From the NCBI RefSeq assembly GCF_018780565.1, contig NZ_JADMJN010000009.1, forward strand, positions 1-64,000: a stretch of DNA of 64,000 bases, read 5' to 3'. Below, one piece after another: positions 7,749 through 16,183 of this stretch (position 1 is its first letter; every line of letters starts with the position of its first letter). The DNA is from Rhodoferax sp. (lineage in GTDB: Bacteria > Pseudomonadota > Gammaproteobacteria > Burkholderiales > Burkholderiaceae_C). The notes under the pieces were generated by a model, which saw nothing but the letters and a program-made list of their open reading frames with translations, was not told the DNA's origin and ran no database searches. The position numbers and the translations under genes are program-made.

Positions 7749-10700
7749 TCAATAGTTTTCGCGCCGGTAAATCAGTGGACTTTTGTAGACACCGAATGTA
7801 GCCCGCGCCGATGGATCGCGATCATAGGCTGCTGCACCGCACCAATTTCCACTTAGATAGGGTTTCGCTGCAGACGTCGACGATCCCAACGGATTCACGG
7901 GGGTGGCTGTTGGACAGGTCACCGGTGCGCCCATGCTCCCCAAGTTAAGGATGAGGTCCAGGCTGCCGAGCAAGGTTGACGCGGGCGACGGCTTGGACAA
8001 AGTCACACTGCCCAGGCCTGCAGCAAAAGGCGCCACCGCCGTCACATGGGACAAGCCCATGTTGGTCGCGGTGATCCCGCCCTGGTAGTTGACGAGATTC
8101 ACATTGGCCACACCCAGGCTGGTACAGGTATCGGCCGTATTGCGCACAAACGACGAACCGTTGTAATACTGCAGCTCCAATGGCATCGACAAATCCATGC
8201 GCTCCGAGCCATATGTATTGAACAAGCGAAGACGACCGCTACGCAGGTTGGTACTTCCCTCGACATGGCCTGTCGAGCTGACACTGTCGGTATCCGTTGC
8301 CCGCAAACCGATGCTGGCAGGCGCCGTCAGGGAACTGGCGAATTTGTAGCTGACGGTGTTGTTGCTGCCAACGCCGGCACTGAATGCCGTCGCAGCAATC
8401 GTGTTGTTGCTGAAGGTGCCACTGCCCCCATTGGCATCGCTCAGGGTCACCAGCTTGGCCCAAGTGGCGCCAGCGTAATTGGCGGTGATTGTTCCCCCCC
8501 TTGCCATGGCAGTAACCTCAGCCGTGAACGGCTGCCCCGAATACGTGAAGGTGCTGCACCCCTGCGTTACTTTGGTATCCAGGTAGGCTGGCTTGAACCG
8601 CCCCACAGCCGACTGGGTGCTGCTGGTATTGAGCGCAGAACCCAGGTAATTCGAACTCGTGGCGACCAGATCTACTGTCCCCACCTCTGCCCAGGTCAGA
8701 TTGATGCTTGCCGCGCCATTGGCAAACCCGGCCAGGGTTTGACTGATGGCCGTGGCATTGCCCATTGCGGGAATCGGGTTGGATGAGGTCAAGCTCACCG
8801 TGGCCGCCGTCGTCTCCTGGCCAAAGTTGGGGGTCGGCGCCGGGGTTGAACAGGCGTTGTAGGCCGTTACCGTGACGTTGAAGGGGTCACCCGCTGTCAG
8901 CGGCGCCGTCGGAATAGCGCTGAACACAAAGGACTTGGGCGCCGCAATGAAACTATTGCCGCTGATCGCCACCAAAGACAAGCCTGCATCGCCTGTACCT
9001 GCACTGCCGGTGTAGCTGGGGTTCAGCATCACCTGACCCGCGTCAGGATAGCTGAAGTTGCTGATGGTGGCAGTACCTGTACCATCAAAATACAGCCCCC
9101 CCAGCGTACTGGGACTGCCGGAAGAGGTGGATAACGACGCCACCGCAGAGCTTGCGCCGCCGCTGCTGGTCACGTAATTCAGGGATGCCGTTTGGGTGCC
9201 CGTCGCGGGGTTGGTGTAACTCAAATAAAGCTTCACGTCCCGATTGACCCCTGCGAACGCAGGAATACAACTGGTACCGGTGGCACTGGATTTCACGGCC
9301 TGCAAGGTCATGATCTGGGGGCTGCAGGCATAGTGGTTGGCTGCATTCATCAGGAACCCCGAGCTGGCAAATGCCACCTCGCAGGCGGTAGTGGCATTGA
9401 AGGCCGATGTGGCAGCGTTGGTGCACTGCACCGTGGCATTGCTGGCACTTGAGGTGGAGCCACCCAGCGTGTCAGTGCGCGCCGTGGGCTCGCGCAGGTA
9501 AATGGTGGCGTTGTTGGAAAGAGTGACCGCACCTGAAATGGGCGATGCACACAAGGCATCCGAACACCACTGGGCGCCCGAAATCGGTGTTGGCGTGAAA
9601 GTGAAGCTGCCCCCCGTATATTGACTGGCCGGCACGCCATTGCACGAAGCGCTACCGGTGCAGGCAAGCACCGTCACGGCTTTGGGTGTGCAGTTGAGCG
9701 CAGCCCCGTTATGCACCAGTTCAATATGCTCCGGCCCGACAACACCACAATTTCTGGCGCGCGTACGCAGCACATCAAGATCGGTTTGCGACAGCACGCC
9801 TGAGTAGATCTGCACCTCGTCGATATTTCCGAGAAAGTGCCAGGAAGTTTGTCGCCCCTCGGAGGAAGCGGACGTTTCCCCCCCAATGGCAGCCAGACCC
9901 GTCCCGTCTGCCCAGGTACCAGCGAACGCCGAGCTGGTGGTCGCCAGCAAAGTACCGGCAGCGTTGTACACATACAGGGTGATGATCTTGCCCGTCGTAT
10001 TGATCGACGCTGCAATGAAAAACCAGTTGTTGCTGGTAATGACCGCATCGGTATCCAGAGCAAACACGCCAGCGCCGGGGTTGGAGCCCTGCCCTGTCAC
10101 CGCCCCCGAATTGGTGATGTTGCGATTAAAAAAGCGCAGTTTCCCCTGCCCCGTGCCATCTGCAAGGCTCAGTCCCCAACCATTGTCACCATCGTCACGG
10201 ACCAAAATCCGCTGGTGCTGAGCCGTGGCATTGGTGGAGCGAATCCAGGCAGCAAACGTGAAACTCGAAGGCAGCGTTGGAATGCCGGAGAGCTCCACAT
10301 AGCTGTAGGTGCGTGTTGGCGCGGTGGTGCGATCAAACTGACCATAGTTGCAGGTGTTTTGGCTGCCACTGGTGTAGGCCGGTGACCCTGAAGCCGTGGT
10401 CGCCACCGTCGACGAACCGGCCGCAATTCTGGCCCGCCCGTGGTACCCATTGCCACTGCTGTCTTTCACCTCACCCACCGTGCCGTTCCACAGCGATTCA
10501 TCCATGTGCCAATCGGCCAGAGGGGCGTAGGCTTGTACCGTGGCCGAGGCAGTTGCGGCGGGCGTTCCCACGTTGGAGTTGATGGTGTTGGTCTTGGCGC
10601 CAGCGCTGCTGGCAGTAACAGTCAAGATAGCTGTTTTAGTGGTGTTTGCGGCCACAGCGCCTACGCTCCAGGTCACGACGCCGCCGGAATATGTGCAACT

Positions 10701-11555
10701 GCCGCTGGCTGTGGTGCAGGACACAAAGTTGAGTCCCGCCGCCGTCAGATCATCAGTAACCTGAACACCCGTGAGAGCTGATCCGCCCGCCCCATTTTGG
10801 GCATACAGCGTAAAGCTGAAATTCGTGTTGACAGGCACACTGGTGACACTTGCCACCTTCGACACAGCGAATGTGCTGCCCCCATCGTTGCTGCCACAGA
10901 TGCTGTCCCCACCGGAGGCGGTTGCCTGGCCGCCCCAGGTACCCGTGCCATCCAGTGTTCGGTACCAGTCCTTGTTGCCGTTGATACCCCACGCAGCGTC
11001 GTACCGGCTACTGGGCAGCACCCCCTCGATGCCGGGGCATGCTGCAAAACTGGTGCCCACGGTGTAGAGCGTAGTGGCCGAGCCCAATCGCAAGACATCC
11101 ACAATTTTTCCGTTTTCGGACAAAACAAAATTCAAATTGCTATTGGGATTGGATCCAGCGATCATGCCGCCCAAAGCACTGTCCGGAACCCTGACCCAAG
11201 CCGATTGCTGTCCACAGGAATTTTGGGCTGCCGTGGTGAAGGCGGTACCGAAATTTGCCGTGCTGGCGCTGACGGCGCCAGCACCCGTTTTCTTATACAC
11301 ATTGACGCTCCAGCCAGCGAACGTGCTGCTGGCCGCAACCACGCTGGGGTCCAGCACTTTGAGCTCCACTGAAGTGGTGCCGCTGGTCGGGTCATACACC
11401 TCATTGAAAACCACTTTACCCTGGTAGCTGGAGCAGGCCGCCTGCGCACTGGGAACTGCCAGCAAGCCGCACAGCAGGATGAACCATGGTGCAAGGTTTT
11501 CCCTGCTGGCCCGCAAAAAATGGTCAACCAGTTTTTCCATAGGTCTCGCGCTCAC
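7749..11555 (-). CDS. mshQ: MshQ-like giant pilus-associated adhesin with LamG domain
   Basis: A 1268-residue secreted protein. The signal peptide ends near VPSAQAA. The order is an N-terminal domain (about 40-220), a DUF11-like segment (about 230-330, with TDDLTAAGLNFVSC and TVTASSAGAKTNTINS), a LamG/concanavalin-like domain (about 345-610, WHMDESLWNGTVGEVKDSSG to NIDEVQIYSGVLSQTDLDVL), and a long C-terminal region of the DUF6701 type found in MshQ (ending near SARATFGVYKSPLIYRRENY). LamG domains bind glycans or matrix proteins, so a tip-adhesin role is a reasonable inference. The GTG at 11555 overlaps the mshP stop; ATG 11540 is equally plausible. Many cysteine pairs suggest periplasmic disulfides. 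Confidence 0.87.
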   Translation of the reverse strand: MSARPMEKLVDHFLRASRENLAPWFILLCGLLAVPSAQAACSSYQGKVVFNEVYDPTSGTTSVELKVLDPSVVAASSTFAGWSVNVYKKTGAGAVSASTANFGTAFTTAAQNSCGQQSAWVRVPDSALGGMIAGSNPNSNLNFVLSENGKIVDVLRLGSATTLYTVGTSFAACPGIEGVLPSSRYDAAWGINGNKDWYRTLDGTGTWGGQATASGGDSICGSNDGGSTFAVSKVASVTSVPVNTNFSFTLYAQNGAGGSALTGVQVTDDLTAAGLNFVSCTTASGSCTYSGGVVTWSVGAVAANTTKTAILTVTASSAGAKTNTINSNVGTPAATASATVQAYAPLADWHMDESLWNGTVGEVKDSSGNGYHGRARIAAGSSTVATTASGSPAYTSGSQNTCNYGQFDRTTAPTRTYSYVELSGIPTLPSSFTFAAWIRSTNATAQHQRILVRDDGDNGWGLSLADGTGQGKLRFFNRNITNSGAVTGQGSNPGAGVFALDTDAVITSNNWFFIAASINTTGKIITLYVYNAAGTLLATTSSAFAGTWADGTGLAAIGGETSASSEGRQTSWHFLGNIDEVQIYSGVLSQTDLDVLRTRARNCGVVGPEHIELVHNGAALNCTPKAVTVLACTGSASCNGVPASQYTGGSFTFTPTPISGAQWCSDALCASPISGAVTLSNNATIYLREPTARTDTLGGSTSSASNATVQCTNAATSAFNATTACEVAFASSGFLMNAANHYACSPQIMTLQAVKSSATGTSCIPAFAGVNRDVKLYLSYTNPATGTQTASLNYVTSSGGASSAVASLSTSSGSPSTLGGLYFDGTGTATISNFSYPDAGQVMLNPSYTGSAGTGDAGLSLVAISGNSFIAAPKSFVFSAIPTAPLTAGDPFNVTVTAYNACSTPAPTPNFGQETTAATVSLTSSNPIPAMGNATAISQTLAGFANGAASINLTWAEVGTVDLVATSSNYLGSALNTSSTQSAVGRFKPAYLDTKVTQGCSTFTYSGQPFTAEVTAMARGGTITANYAGATWAKLVTLSDANGGSGTFSNNTIAATAFSAGVGSNNTVSYKFASSLTAPASIGLRATDTDSVSSTGHVEGSTNLRSGRLRLFNTYGSERMDLSMPLELQYYNGSSFVRNTADTCTSLGVANVNLVNYQGGITATNMGLSHVTAVAPFAAGLGSVTLSKPSPASTLLGSLDLILNLGSMGAPVTCPTATPVNPLGSSTSAAKPYLSGNWCGAAAYDRDPSARATFGVYKSPLIYRRENY

Positions 11556-11944
11556 CTCTCCAGGGTCGCAGAAAGACTGCGCTCAACAAAGCCCACAGAC
11601 CCCGCAGCACCGCTGGAACGGGCCACCGAGGTGAGCTGAAAAATATTCACGGGCTGCCCCGCGTCGGTGTAGGTCTGTAAGGTGCACGTCACGGTAACCG
11701 CAAAGGCATCCACGGCAAATGAAGTAGAGGCCACCGGGCATGTCGCCGTCACGCCTGCGATACCCCACTCCAGCCCGGCACGAGCCGCCCAGTAAGAACG
11801 GGAACCCAGAATATCCTGCGCCGAAGTCAGCTGCTGGGTATTCGAAAACGTGAGCATAAAACCGCCCAAAGCAGCCAACACCACCACCAGAAAGATGGCG
11901 GCAATGGCGGCAAAGCCCTGTTGAATGCTTCGGATGTGATTCAT
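11552..11944 (-). CDS. mshP: MSHA minor pilin-like protein MshP
   Basis: A 130-residue PilX/MshP-like protein. The N-terminus IRSIQQGFAAIAAIFLVVVL is a pilin-type hydrophobic segment with a G-F junction, but it lacks the classical E5. Next come the conserved segments SRSYWAARAGLEWGIAG and a short disulfide-capable C-terminus. It is coupled to mshO upstream (ATGA at 11944) and to mshQ downstream. By analogy with PilX/GspK it would act in priming or at the pilus tip together with MshQ. Confidence 0.83.
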   Translation of the reverse strand: MNHIRSIQQGFAAIAAIFLVVVLAALGGFMLTFSNTQQLTSAQDILGSRSYWAARAGLEWGIAGVTATCPVASTSFAVDAFAVTVTCTLQTYTDAGQPVNIFQLTSVARSSGAAGSVGFVERSLSATLER

Positions 11945-12756
11945 GGCGTGTTATTCACATGAACTTCGTGGTAAAGGTTCACAGACTCACCCTTTTCAGT
12001 GAAGGTGATCCCCAACTGCACCAGAGCATTGCGCTGCAAATCAGAGCCGTTGTAAACAAAATTGCAGGCAGCAATCTTGTTTGCCATCACGGTAGCCCCT
12101 GCCGTTGGACAGGTGCTGGAAGCGGTGTACGCGTAATTTGCATTGCGCAAAAGATTGCCACTGCCGTCACACATATAGGCAACAACTTTCTCATTGCCAG
12201 GAACAACATGAAAACGGTTGCTACCGGATGCGAGCGGAAATTTCTTGCTCGCGATGGTGATCACAGTTTCGGTGCCATTCACCACGCTGGACACCACCGA
12301 CGTGTTGTCACCCGCGTAGGCGTCTGAGCCGGCAATGCCGAGGTTGTAAACAGCAATCAAGTCACCCGCCGCAATTTGCTGATCAGCCGCAAGAGTACCG
12401 TTATCTCCCAGCATATTGAACGTCGTGTCTGCTGCACTGAAATTCAGGCTGGTGTTATCACCCGCCACTGTTTCCTCGGCACGATACCGTCCTCCTGTTT
12501 TGGTGGGAATAAATTCGATGCACTGGCTGTTCAACTGACGAATGCTGTTAGGCAACGCCTTGCGAATGTCACGAGCCATGCGACGCACCGTGGTGTCGGC
12601 CACATCGGTGAGTGCCGCGCGGCGGGCACTGTCAAAGTAGGCATCGATCGGGCTTTTCATGAAGACCGCCACGATGCCTCCGATGACGCCCATGATGACG
12701 ATAACCATGACCAACTCAATGAGCGTGAATCCGTGCTGGCGGAGCTTGCTATGCAT
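11941..12756 (-). CDS. mshO: MSHA minor pilin MshO
   Basis: A 271-residue pseudopilin. The class III signal is RQHGFTLIELVMVIVIMGVI, cleaved after G with F at +1 and E at +5 of the mature protein. It contains the MshO/PilW-like stretch FDSARRAALTDVADTTVRRM and a long beta-rich globular domain. The ATG at 12756 lies 2 bases after the mshD stop. It should be processed by a prepilin peptidase, which is not encoded in this window. Confidence 0.87.
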   Translation of the reverse strand: MHSKLRQHGFTLIELVMVIVIMGVIGGIVAVFMKSPIDAYFDSARRAALTDVADTTVRRMARDIRKALPNSIRQLNSQCIEFIPTKTGGRYRAEETVAGDNTSLNFSAADTTFNMLGDNGTLAADQQIAAGDLIAVYNLGIAGSDAYAGDNTSVVSSVVNGTETVITIASKKFPLASGSNRFHVVPGNEKVVAYMCDGSGNLLRNANYAYTASSTCPTAGATVMANKIAACNFVYNGSDLQRNALVQLGITFTEKGESVNLYHEVHVNNTP

Positions 12757-12758
12757 GA

Positions 12759-13202
12759 TCAGTAGTTCGCCCGGTAGCCGGACAGCGATATGCTTTCGCT
12801 GCCCCGACTCACTGTGACGGTAACTTTTTTCATGTTCACCCCGTTCAGAGGTGCCTCAGCCCCCACCGTGATGGCAATCGTGTAACCCGGCACTTGCAGC
12901 AACAAATCGGCAAACAGGACATTGATCTGGCTTGCACTCAAACCTTTGAAATCATCCACGTCGTCCATCACGTCCCGCGTGGATTCGCCCGAGGTGCCGT
13001 CCGGATCGACATAAGCTTTGAGCATGATTTCTTCCAGAATCGACTCCGCCGCCGCTGCCGCCTGCTTGCGCACCATCGGGTCCGCACTGGACTTGACCGT
13101 AGTGTTCATCACCGACAGGATTCCAGCCAACCCGGCACTGACCACCACGATGAAGATGATCAGTTCGATCAGGGTGAAACCCGCTTGATGTCGCTTACTC
13201 AT
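12759..13202 (-). CDS. mshD: MSHA minor pilin MshD
   Basis: A 147-residue minor pilin. The start SKRHQAGFTLIELIIFIVVV carries the prepilin cleavage site G/F with E5. It continues AAAAAESILEEIMLKAY, typical of PilV/GspI-like and MshD proteins. The ATG at 13202 overlaps the mshC stop (ATGAGTAA); ATG 13208 adds two residues. A much longer upstream extension in frame is only a shadow of mshC. Confidence 0.84.
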   Translation of the reverse strand: MSKRHQAGFTLIELIIFIVVVSAGLAGILSVMNTTVKSSADPMVRKQAAAAAESILEEIMLKAYVDPDGTSGESTRDVMDDVDDFKGLSASQINVLFADLLLQVPGYTIAITVGAEAPLNGVNMKKVTVTVSRGSESISLSGYRANY

Positions 13203-13674
13203 GGACATAGCCCGTGTCGGCCTCCACCCTGATGCTGCGGCTATTGGCAATCGTGATGGTGATGGCTGCCGGCTGATTGGTGCTGCCCAAAGGCGTGAAC
13301 TGAAAACCCGCAACGGACCCCGCCAACCCGGAGCCGCCTTTGGGTGTGGCTGGCAAAGTTGGCGAGGCGTCACAGGCACCATCGGGGGGCGAATTTGTAT
13401 CCATGGTCAATGCCACCCCGTTGGCATTCAGGGACACACAAACAGTGCGACGCTGAGCGATAGCGGTCTTTTGGGCATAACGCAGCAAAGACAGGGTCTC
13501 GTCATGAAAGCCCCGTGCGCTGAAGTCGCCGGTGTTGAGAATGCGTGGCATTGCAAATACAGCGAGCACACCCAGCATGACGATGACCATGATCAACTCG
13601 ATCAACGTAAAGCCGCGTACCCTACGGCACTCAGCCGATGTAACACTTGCAAAAATGTTTCGAGACATACCCAT
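13195..13674 (-). CDS. mshC: MSHA minor pilin MshC (GspH-like)
   Basis: A 159-residue GspH/FimT-type pseudopilin. The prepilin signal is RRVRGFTLIELIMVIVMLGV. It is followed by ETLSLLRYAQKTAIAQRRTV, the GspH-family helix. The ATG at 13674 is used; TTG 13677 and ATG 13668 are alternatives. No good ribosome-binding site is seen. The gene lies 3' of the terminator that follows mshA, so it is probably expressed by read-through at a lower level than the pilin. Confidence 0.85.
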   Translation of the reverse strand: MGMSRNIFASVTSAECRRVRGFTLIELIMVIVMLGVLAVFAMPRILNTGDFSARGFHDETLSLLRYAQKTAIAQRRTVCVSLNANGVALTMDTNSPPDGACDASPTLPATPKGGSGLAGSVAGFQFTPLGSTNQPAAITITIANSRSIRVEADTGYVHE

Positions 13675-13751
13675 CAATGTGTTTCAAAACCATTTTCAAA
13701 TATTGAAGACGCCACTCATGAAACGCCCTTCAGTGAAGGCAATAAATAGCG

Positions 13752-13782
13752 AAAAAGGCGGTGGGAAAATCCCTACCGCCTT
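13752..13782 (-). terminator. Intrinsic terminator between mshA and mshC
   Basis: On the minus strand a 12-bp stem (AAGGCGGT-AGGGA / TCCC-ACCGCCTT, one bulged base, A/T loop) is followed directly by TTTTT. This is a textbook rho-independent terminator 68 bases after the mshA stop. It should limit transcription of the minor pilin genes relative to the pilin. Confidence 0.85.
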
Positions 13783-13808
13783 CTACGAATGCCCATACGC
13801 CAATTGGT

Positions 13809-13841
13809 GCTTGATCTGTCAAGCAGCTATTAATTTCTAGC
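13809..13841. repeat. AT-rich mini-palindrome next to mshA stop
   Basis: Two nested inverted repeats: GCTTGA-TCTG-TCAAGC at 13809-13824, and GCTA-N8-TAGC at 13826-13841 with an AT-rich centre. The second resembles the GCTA-N9-TAGC elements seen elsewhere in the window. It starts 8 bases past the mshA stop. Confidence 0.55.
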
Positions 13842-13849
13842 AGCGCGGC

Positions 13850-14233
13850 TCACAGAATACCAATAATGACCGAGTTTGCCGTTGCACCACCGTCTGTTTG
13901 CGTCACAACACATGTATTGTTGCCAGCTATCAACGCCGTTGTATTGTCCATCGAGAACCCGGCTGGAACGGCTGCACTTTGCAAAATGGCTACTGCAGCC
14001 GTTTGGCAGGTCAAACCTTGTGTGGCGGCACCTTTCGTTGTAGAAACACTCCGCGCCGCGTAGTTAACAGCGCTGGCAGAGTCAATTCCACCCGTAACGC
14101 CCTTTAGCGCAGCAGCCAGTGCCTCGCTCTTCAAATCCACAAATTTTGGCAGCGCCACCGCAGCCAGAACGCCCAAAATCACGATAACCATCACCAGTTC
14201 AATCAAAGTAAAACCGCGTTGCACTTGTCTCAT
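13850..14233 (-). CDS. mshA: MSHA major pilin MshA
   Basis: A 127-residue type IVa pilin. The leader RQVQRG is followed by the mature start FTLIELVMVIVILGVLAAVA (F1, E5), then ALPKFVDLKSEALAAALKGV, typical of MshA. Two cysteines (in GLTCQTAAV and NNTCVVTQ) could form the C-terminal disulfide loop. The ATG at 14233 has a good Shine-Dalgarno (AAGGTGG) five bases upstream; the GTG at 14242 lies inside that site and is rejected. A separate promoter upstream and a terminator downstream fit a highly expressed structural subunit. Confidence 0.93.
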   Translation of the reverse strand: MRQVQRGFTLIELVMVIVILGVLAAVALPKFVDLKSEALAAALKGVTGGIDSASAVNYAARSVSTTKGAATQGLTCQTAAVAILQSAAVPAGFSMDNTTALIAGNNTCVVTQTDGGATANSVIIGIL

Positions 14234-14319
14234 GTTGTCCACCTTATAAAAATTAAATTGAATCCGTCTGAAAACTCATTCAGACCCCAACGTCGTCCGT
14301 TAATGCCTTTGTACATCAA

Positions 14320-14348
14320 ATTCTAGTGCATCACTTTATTGTTGTACA
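14320..14348 (-). promoter_or_regulatory. Candidate sigma70 promoter for mshA
   Basis: Minus-strand TGTACA (14348-14343), a 17-base spacer and TAGAAT (14325-14320). The -10 matches 5 of 6 and the -35 4 of 6. A transcript start near 14313 would leave a leader of about 80 bases before the mshA ATG. The surrounding 190 bases are markedly AT-rich. Confidence 0.45.
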
Positions 14349-14426
14349 CGAAGTTTGAATGCTAAGTCCCTGAAATTATTCAAATATTTTTCACTTTCCT
14401 TCTATACAGGACAGTCAGATCCCGGG

Positions 14427-14927
14427 TCAATTCAATGCCTGGTCCTGCCAGACATAGGCTTCTTCTGCAAGCAACTGCAAAGGCCCTGACGTGCCACTCA
14501 CACGGTACCAGGCGACGGTATTGCCACTGGGGCTGTCGAACCATTTCGGGTACAAGGGCACATAACCCACGCAGACGCAGTCCCTGTCAAACAACCAACT
14601 GCCGGGCGGCGCGGACGATGCACTGGCGCGGGAGATTTCACCACGGTAATTCGCAGGCAGTCGACCCAGCAATTCAAAGGGATTGCGTTGCGTCCCCACC
14701 ACGGAGGGTCCTTGCCCCAAGGTGCTTTTTTGCAGATGCTCAAAAATCAGGGCCGTACGCAGCGCCCCCAGGGTGGACTGAACCGCCGCCAGCTCGCTCT
14801 GCCCTTGCACCACCTGCACCTTGCGAGCGAATACCAAGGCCAACACCAGAATGACCCCGGCCATCAGCGACCACTCCACCATGCGCGCACTCCAGAGCGA
14901 CGCTTGCACAGGGGCTGACCGTTCCAT
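14427..14927 (-). CDS. mshF: MshF-like membrane protein
   Basis: A 166-residue protein with one N-terminal membrane helix (MVEWSLMAGVILVLALVFAR). A periplasmic pilin-like domain follows (ELAAVQSTLGALRTALIFEH, GQGPSVVGTQRNPFELLGRL, YPKWFDSPSGNTVAWYRV). There is no prepilin cleavage motif. Its place between mshG and mshA matches mshF in Vibrio-type clusters; the name rests on synteny plus this layout. The start at 14927 lies 8 bases after the mshG stop. Confidence 0.7.
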   Translation of the reverse strand: MERSAPVQASLWSARMVEWSLMAGVILVLALVFARKVQVVQGQSELAAVQSTLGALRTALIFEHLQKSTLGQGPSVVGTQRNPFELLGRLPANYRGEISRASASSAPPGSWLFDRDCVCVGYVPLYPKWFDSPSGNTVAWYRVSGTSGPLQLLAEEAYVWQDQALN

Positions 14928-14935
14928 GACCACGG

Positions 14936-16177
14936 CTAAGCGCCACCTTTGCCCATGGCCGCCTGCCCCATGTTCCACAGGGGCAGGAACACACCCAGGG
15001 CCAGCAGCAACACCAGCACGGCAATGACCGCCAGCAGAATGGGTTCAATGGCGGCCGACAAGCCCTTGATGCTGTAATCAGTCTCACGCTCGTACATATC
15101 GGCTATTTCGAACAGCAGCGAATCGAGTTCGCCGGTTTCTTCTCCGACCGAGATCATTTGAAGTACCACGGGGGTGAACACGCCGCTTGCAGCCGCACAG
15201 CGGGAAATGCTCTCGCCGCGCTCGATGCCATCGCGCATCTGCTCGATGCGACTGCCAATGAAGGCGTTGTCCACAGTTTGCGCCACCACGGTGAGGGCTT
15301 GCACCAAAGGCACCCCGCTTTGGCTCGACAAGGCGAAACTGCGCGCAAACCGTGCCAGCGTGGCCTTCAGGACAATATCGCCAACGATGGGCAACTTGAG
15401 TTTGCGGGCATCCCAGCGATAACGCCCCTCCGGCGTACGCAAATAGCCGCGCACCATCATGACCGCCCCCACAAGCACCATCAGCAACAAAGGCCACCAG
15501 GCCAGCATCCAGCTTGAAAATCCCAGCAAACCCCGAGTGATGAGCGGCAACTCTGCATTGAAGCCAGCGAAGACTTTGGCGAACACCGGAATGACAAAGA
15601 TGTTGAGAATGACGATGGCAATGGCCATGGCGATCATCACAAAAATGGGATAGCGCATGGCCTGCTTGATACGCTCTCGCACATCGCGTTCAAACTCCAT
15701 GTGCTCGTTCAGACGCAGAAAAACTTCAGTCAGCTTGCCGGTCATTTCCCCGACCCGCATCATGGAGATATAGAAGGCACCAAAAATATCCACGTGTCGC
15801 GCCATAGCCGCAGACAACTCGCGCCCCTGGTCCAGACTTGCGCGTATGTCTTTGAGCAAGTCCACCATCGCAGGCTTGGTGGCCGAGGCCTGAAGTCCGG
15901 CAAACGCCCGCAGAATAGGAACACCGGCTTTGTTGAGGGTGTACATCTGCCGGGAAAACACCAGAATGTCCTCCACCACCACGGGCTTGCGATTGAAACG
16001 GGTAAACCAGTTGTCGACACTGTCGACCTGCGCCGTGGCAACAGCCAGCGCAATGTGAACCGGTGCCACGCCAATCGACAGGAGCTGGTCGGCCACGCCG
16101 TTTTCGCTCAGGGCTTCAAGTTGTCCCTGCACCGCTTCGCCACGCGCATTGCGTCCACGCCAGTCAAAAACAGCCAT
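14936..16177 (-). CDS. mshG: MSHA pilus inner-membrane platform protein MshG
   Basis: A 413-residue PilC/GspF-family protein. It starts MAVFDWRGRNARGEAVQGQL. Two GspF domains are visible: one around FSRQMYTLNKAGVPILRAFA (residues about 70-190) and one around FARSFALSSQSGVPLVQALT (about 275-395). Three membrane segments are evident (IFVMIAMAIAIVILNIFVIP, a WMLAWWPLLLMVLVGAVMMV segment, and AVIAVLVLLLALGVFLPLW). It couples the MshE motor to the growing pilus. It lies 6 bases after the mshE stop. Confidence 0.93.
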   Translation of the reverse strand: MAVFDWRGRNARGEAVQGQLEALSENGVADQLLSIGVAPVHIALAVATAQVDSVDNWFTRFNRKPVVVEDILVFSRQMYTLNKAGVPILRAFAGLQASATKPAMVDLLKDIRASLDQGRELSAAMARHVDIFGAFYISMMRVGEMTGKLTEVFLRLNEHMEFERDVRERIKQAMRYPIFVMIAMAIAIVILNIFVIPVFAKVFAGFNAELPLITRGLLGFSSWMLAWWPLLLMVLVGAVMMVRGYLRTPEGRYRWDARKLKLPIVGDIVLKATLARFARSFALSSQSGVPLVQALTVVAQTVDNAFIGSRIEQMRDGIERGESISRCAAASGVFTPVVLQMISVGEETGELDSLLFEIADMYERETDYSIKGLSAAIEPILLAVIAVLVLLLALGVFLPLWNMGQAAMGKGGA

Positions 16178-16183
16178 CTGGGT

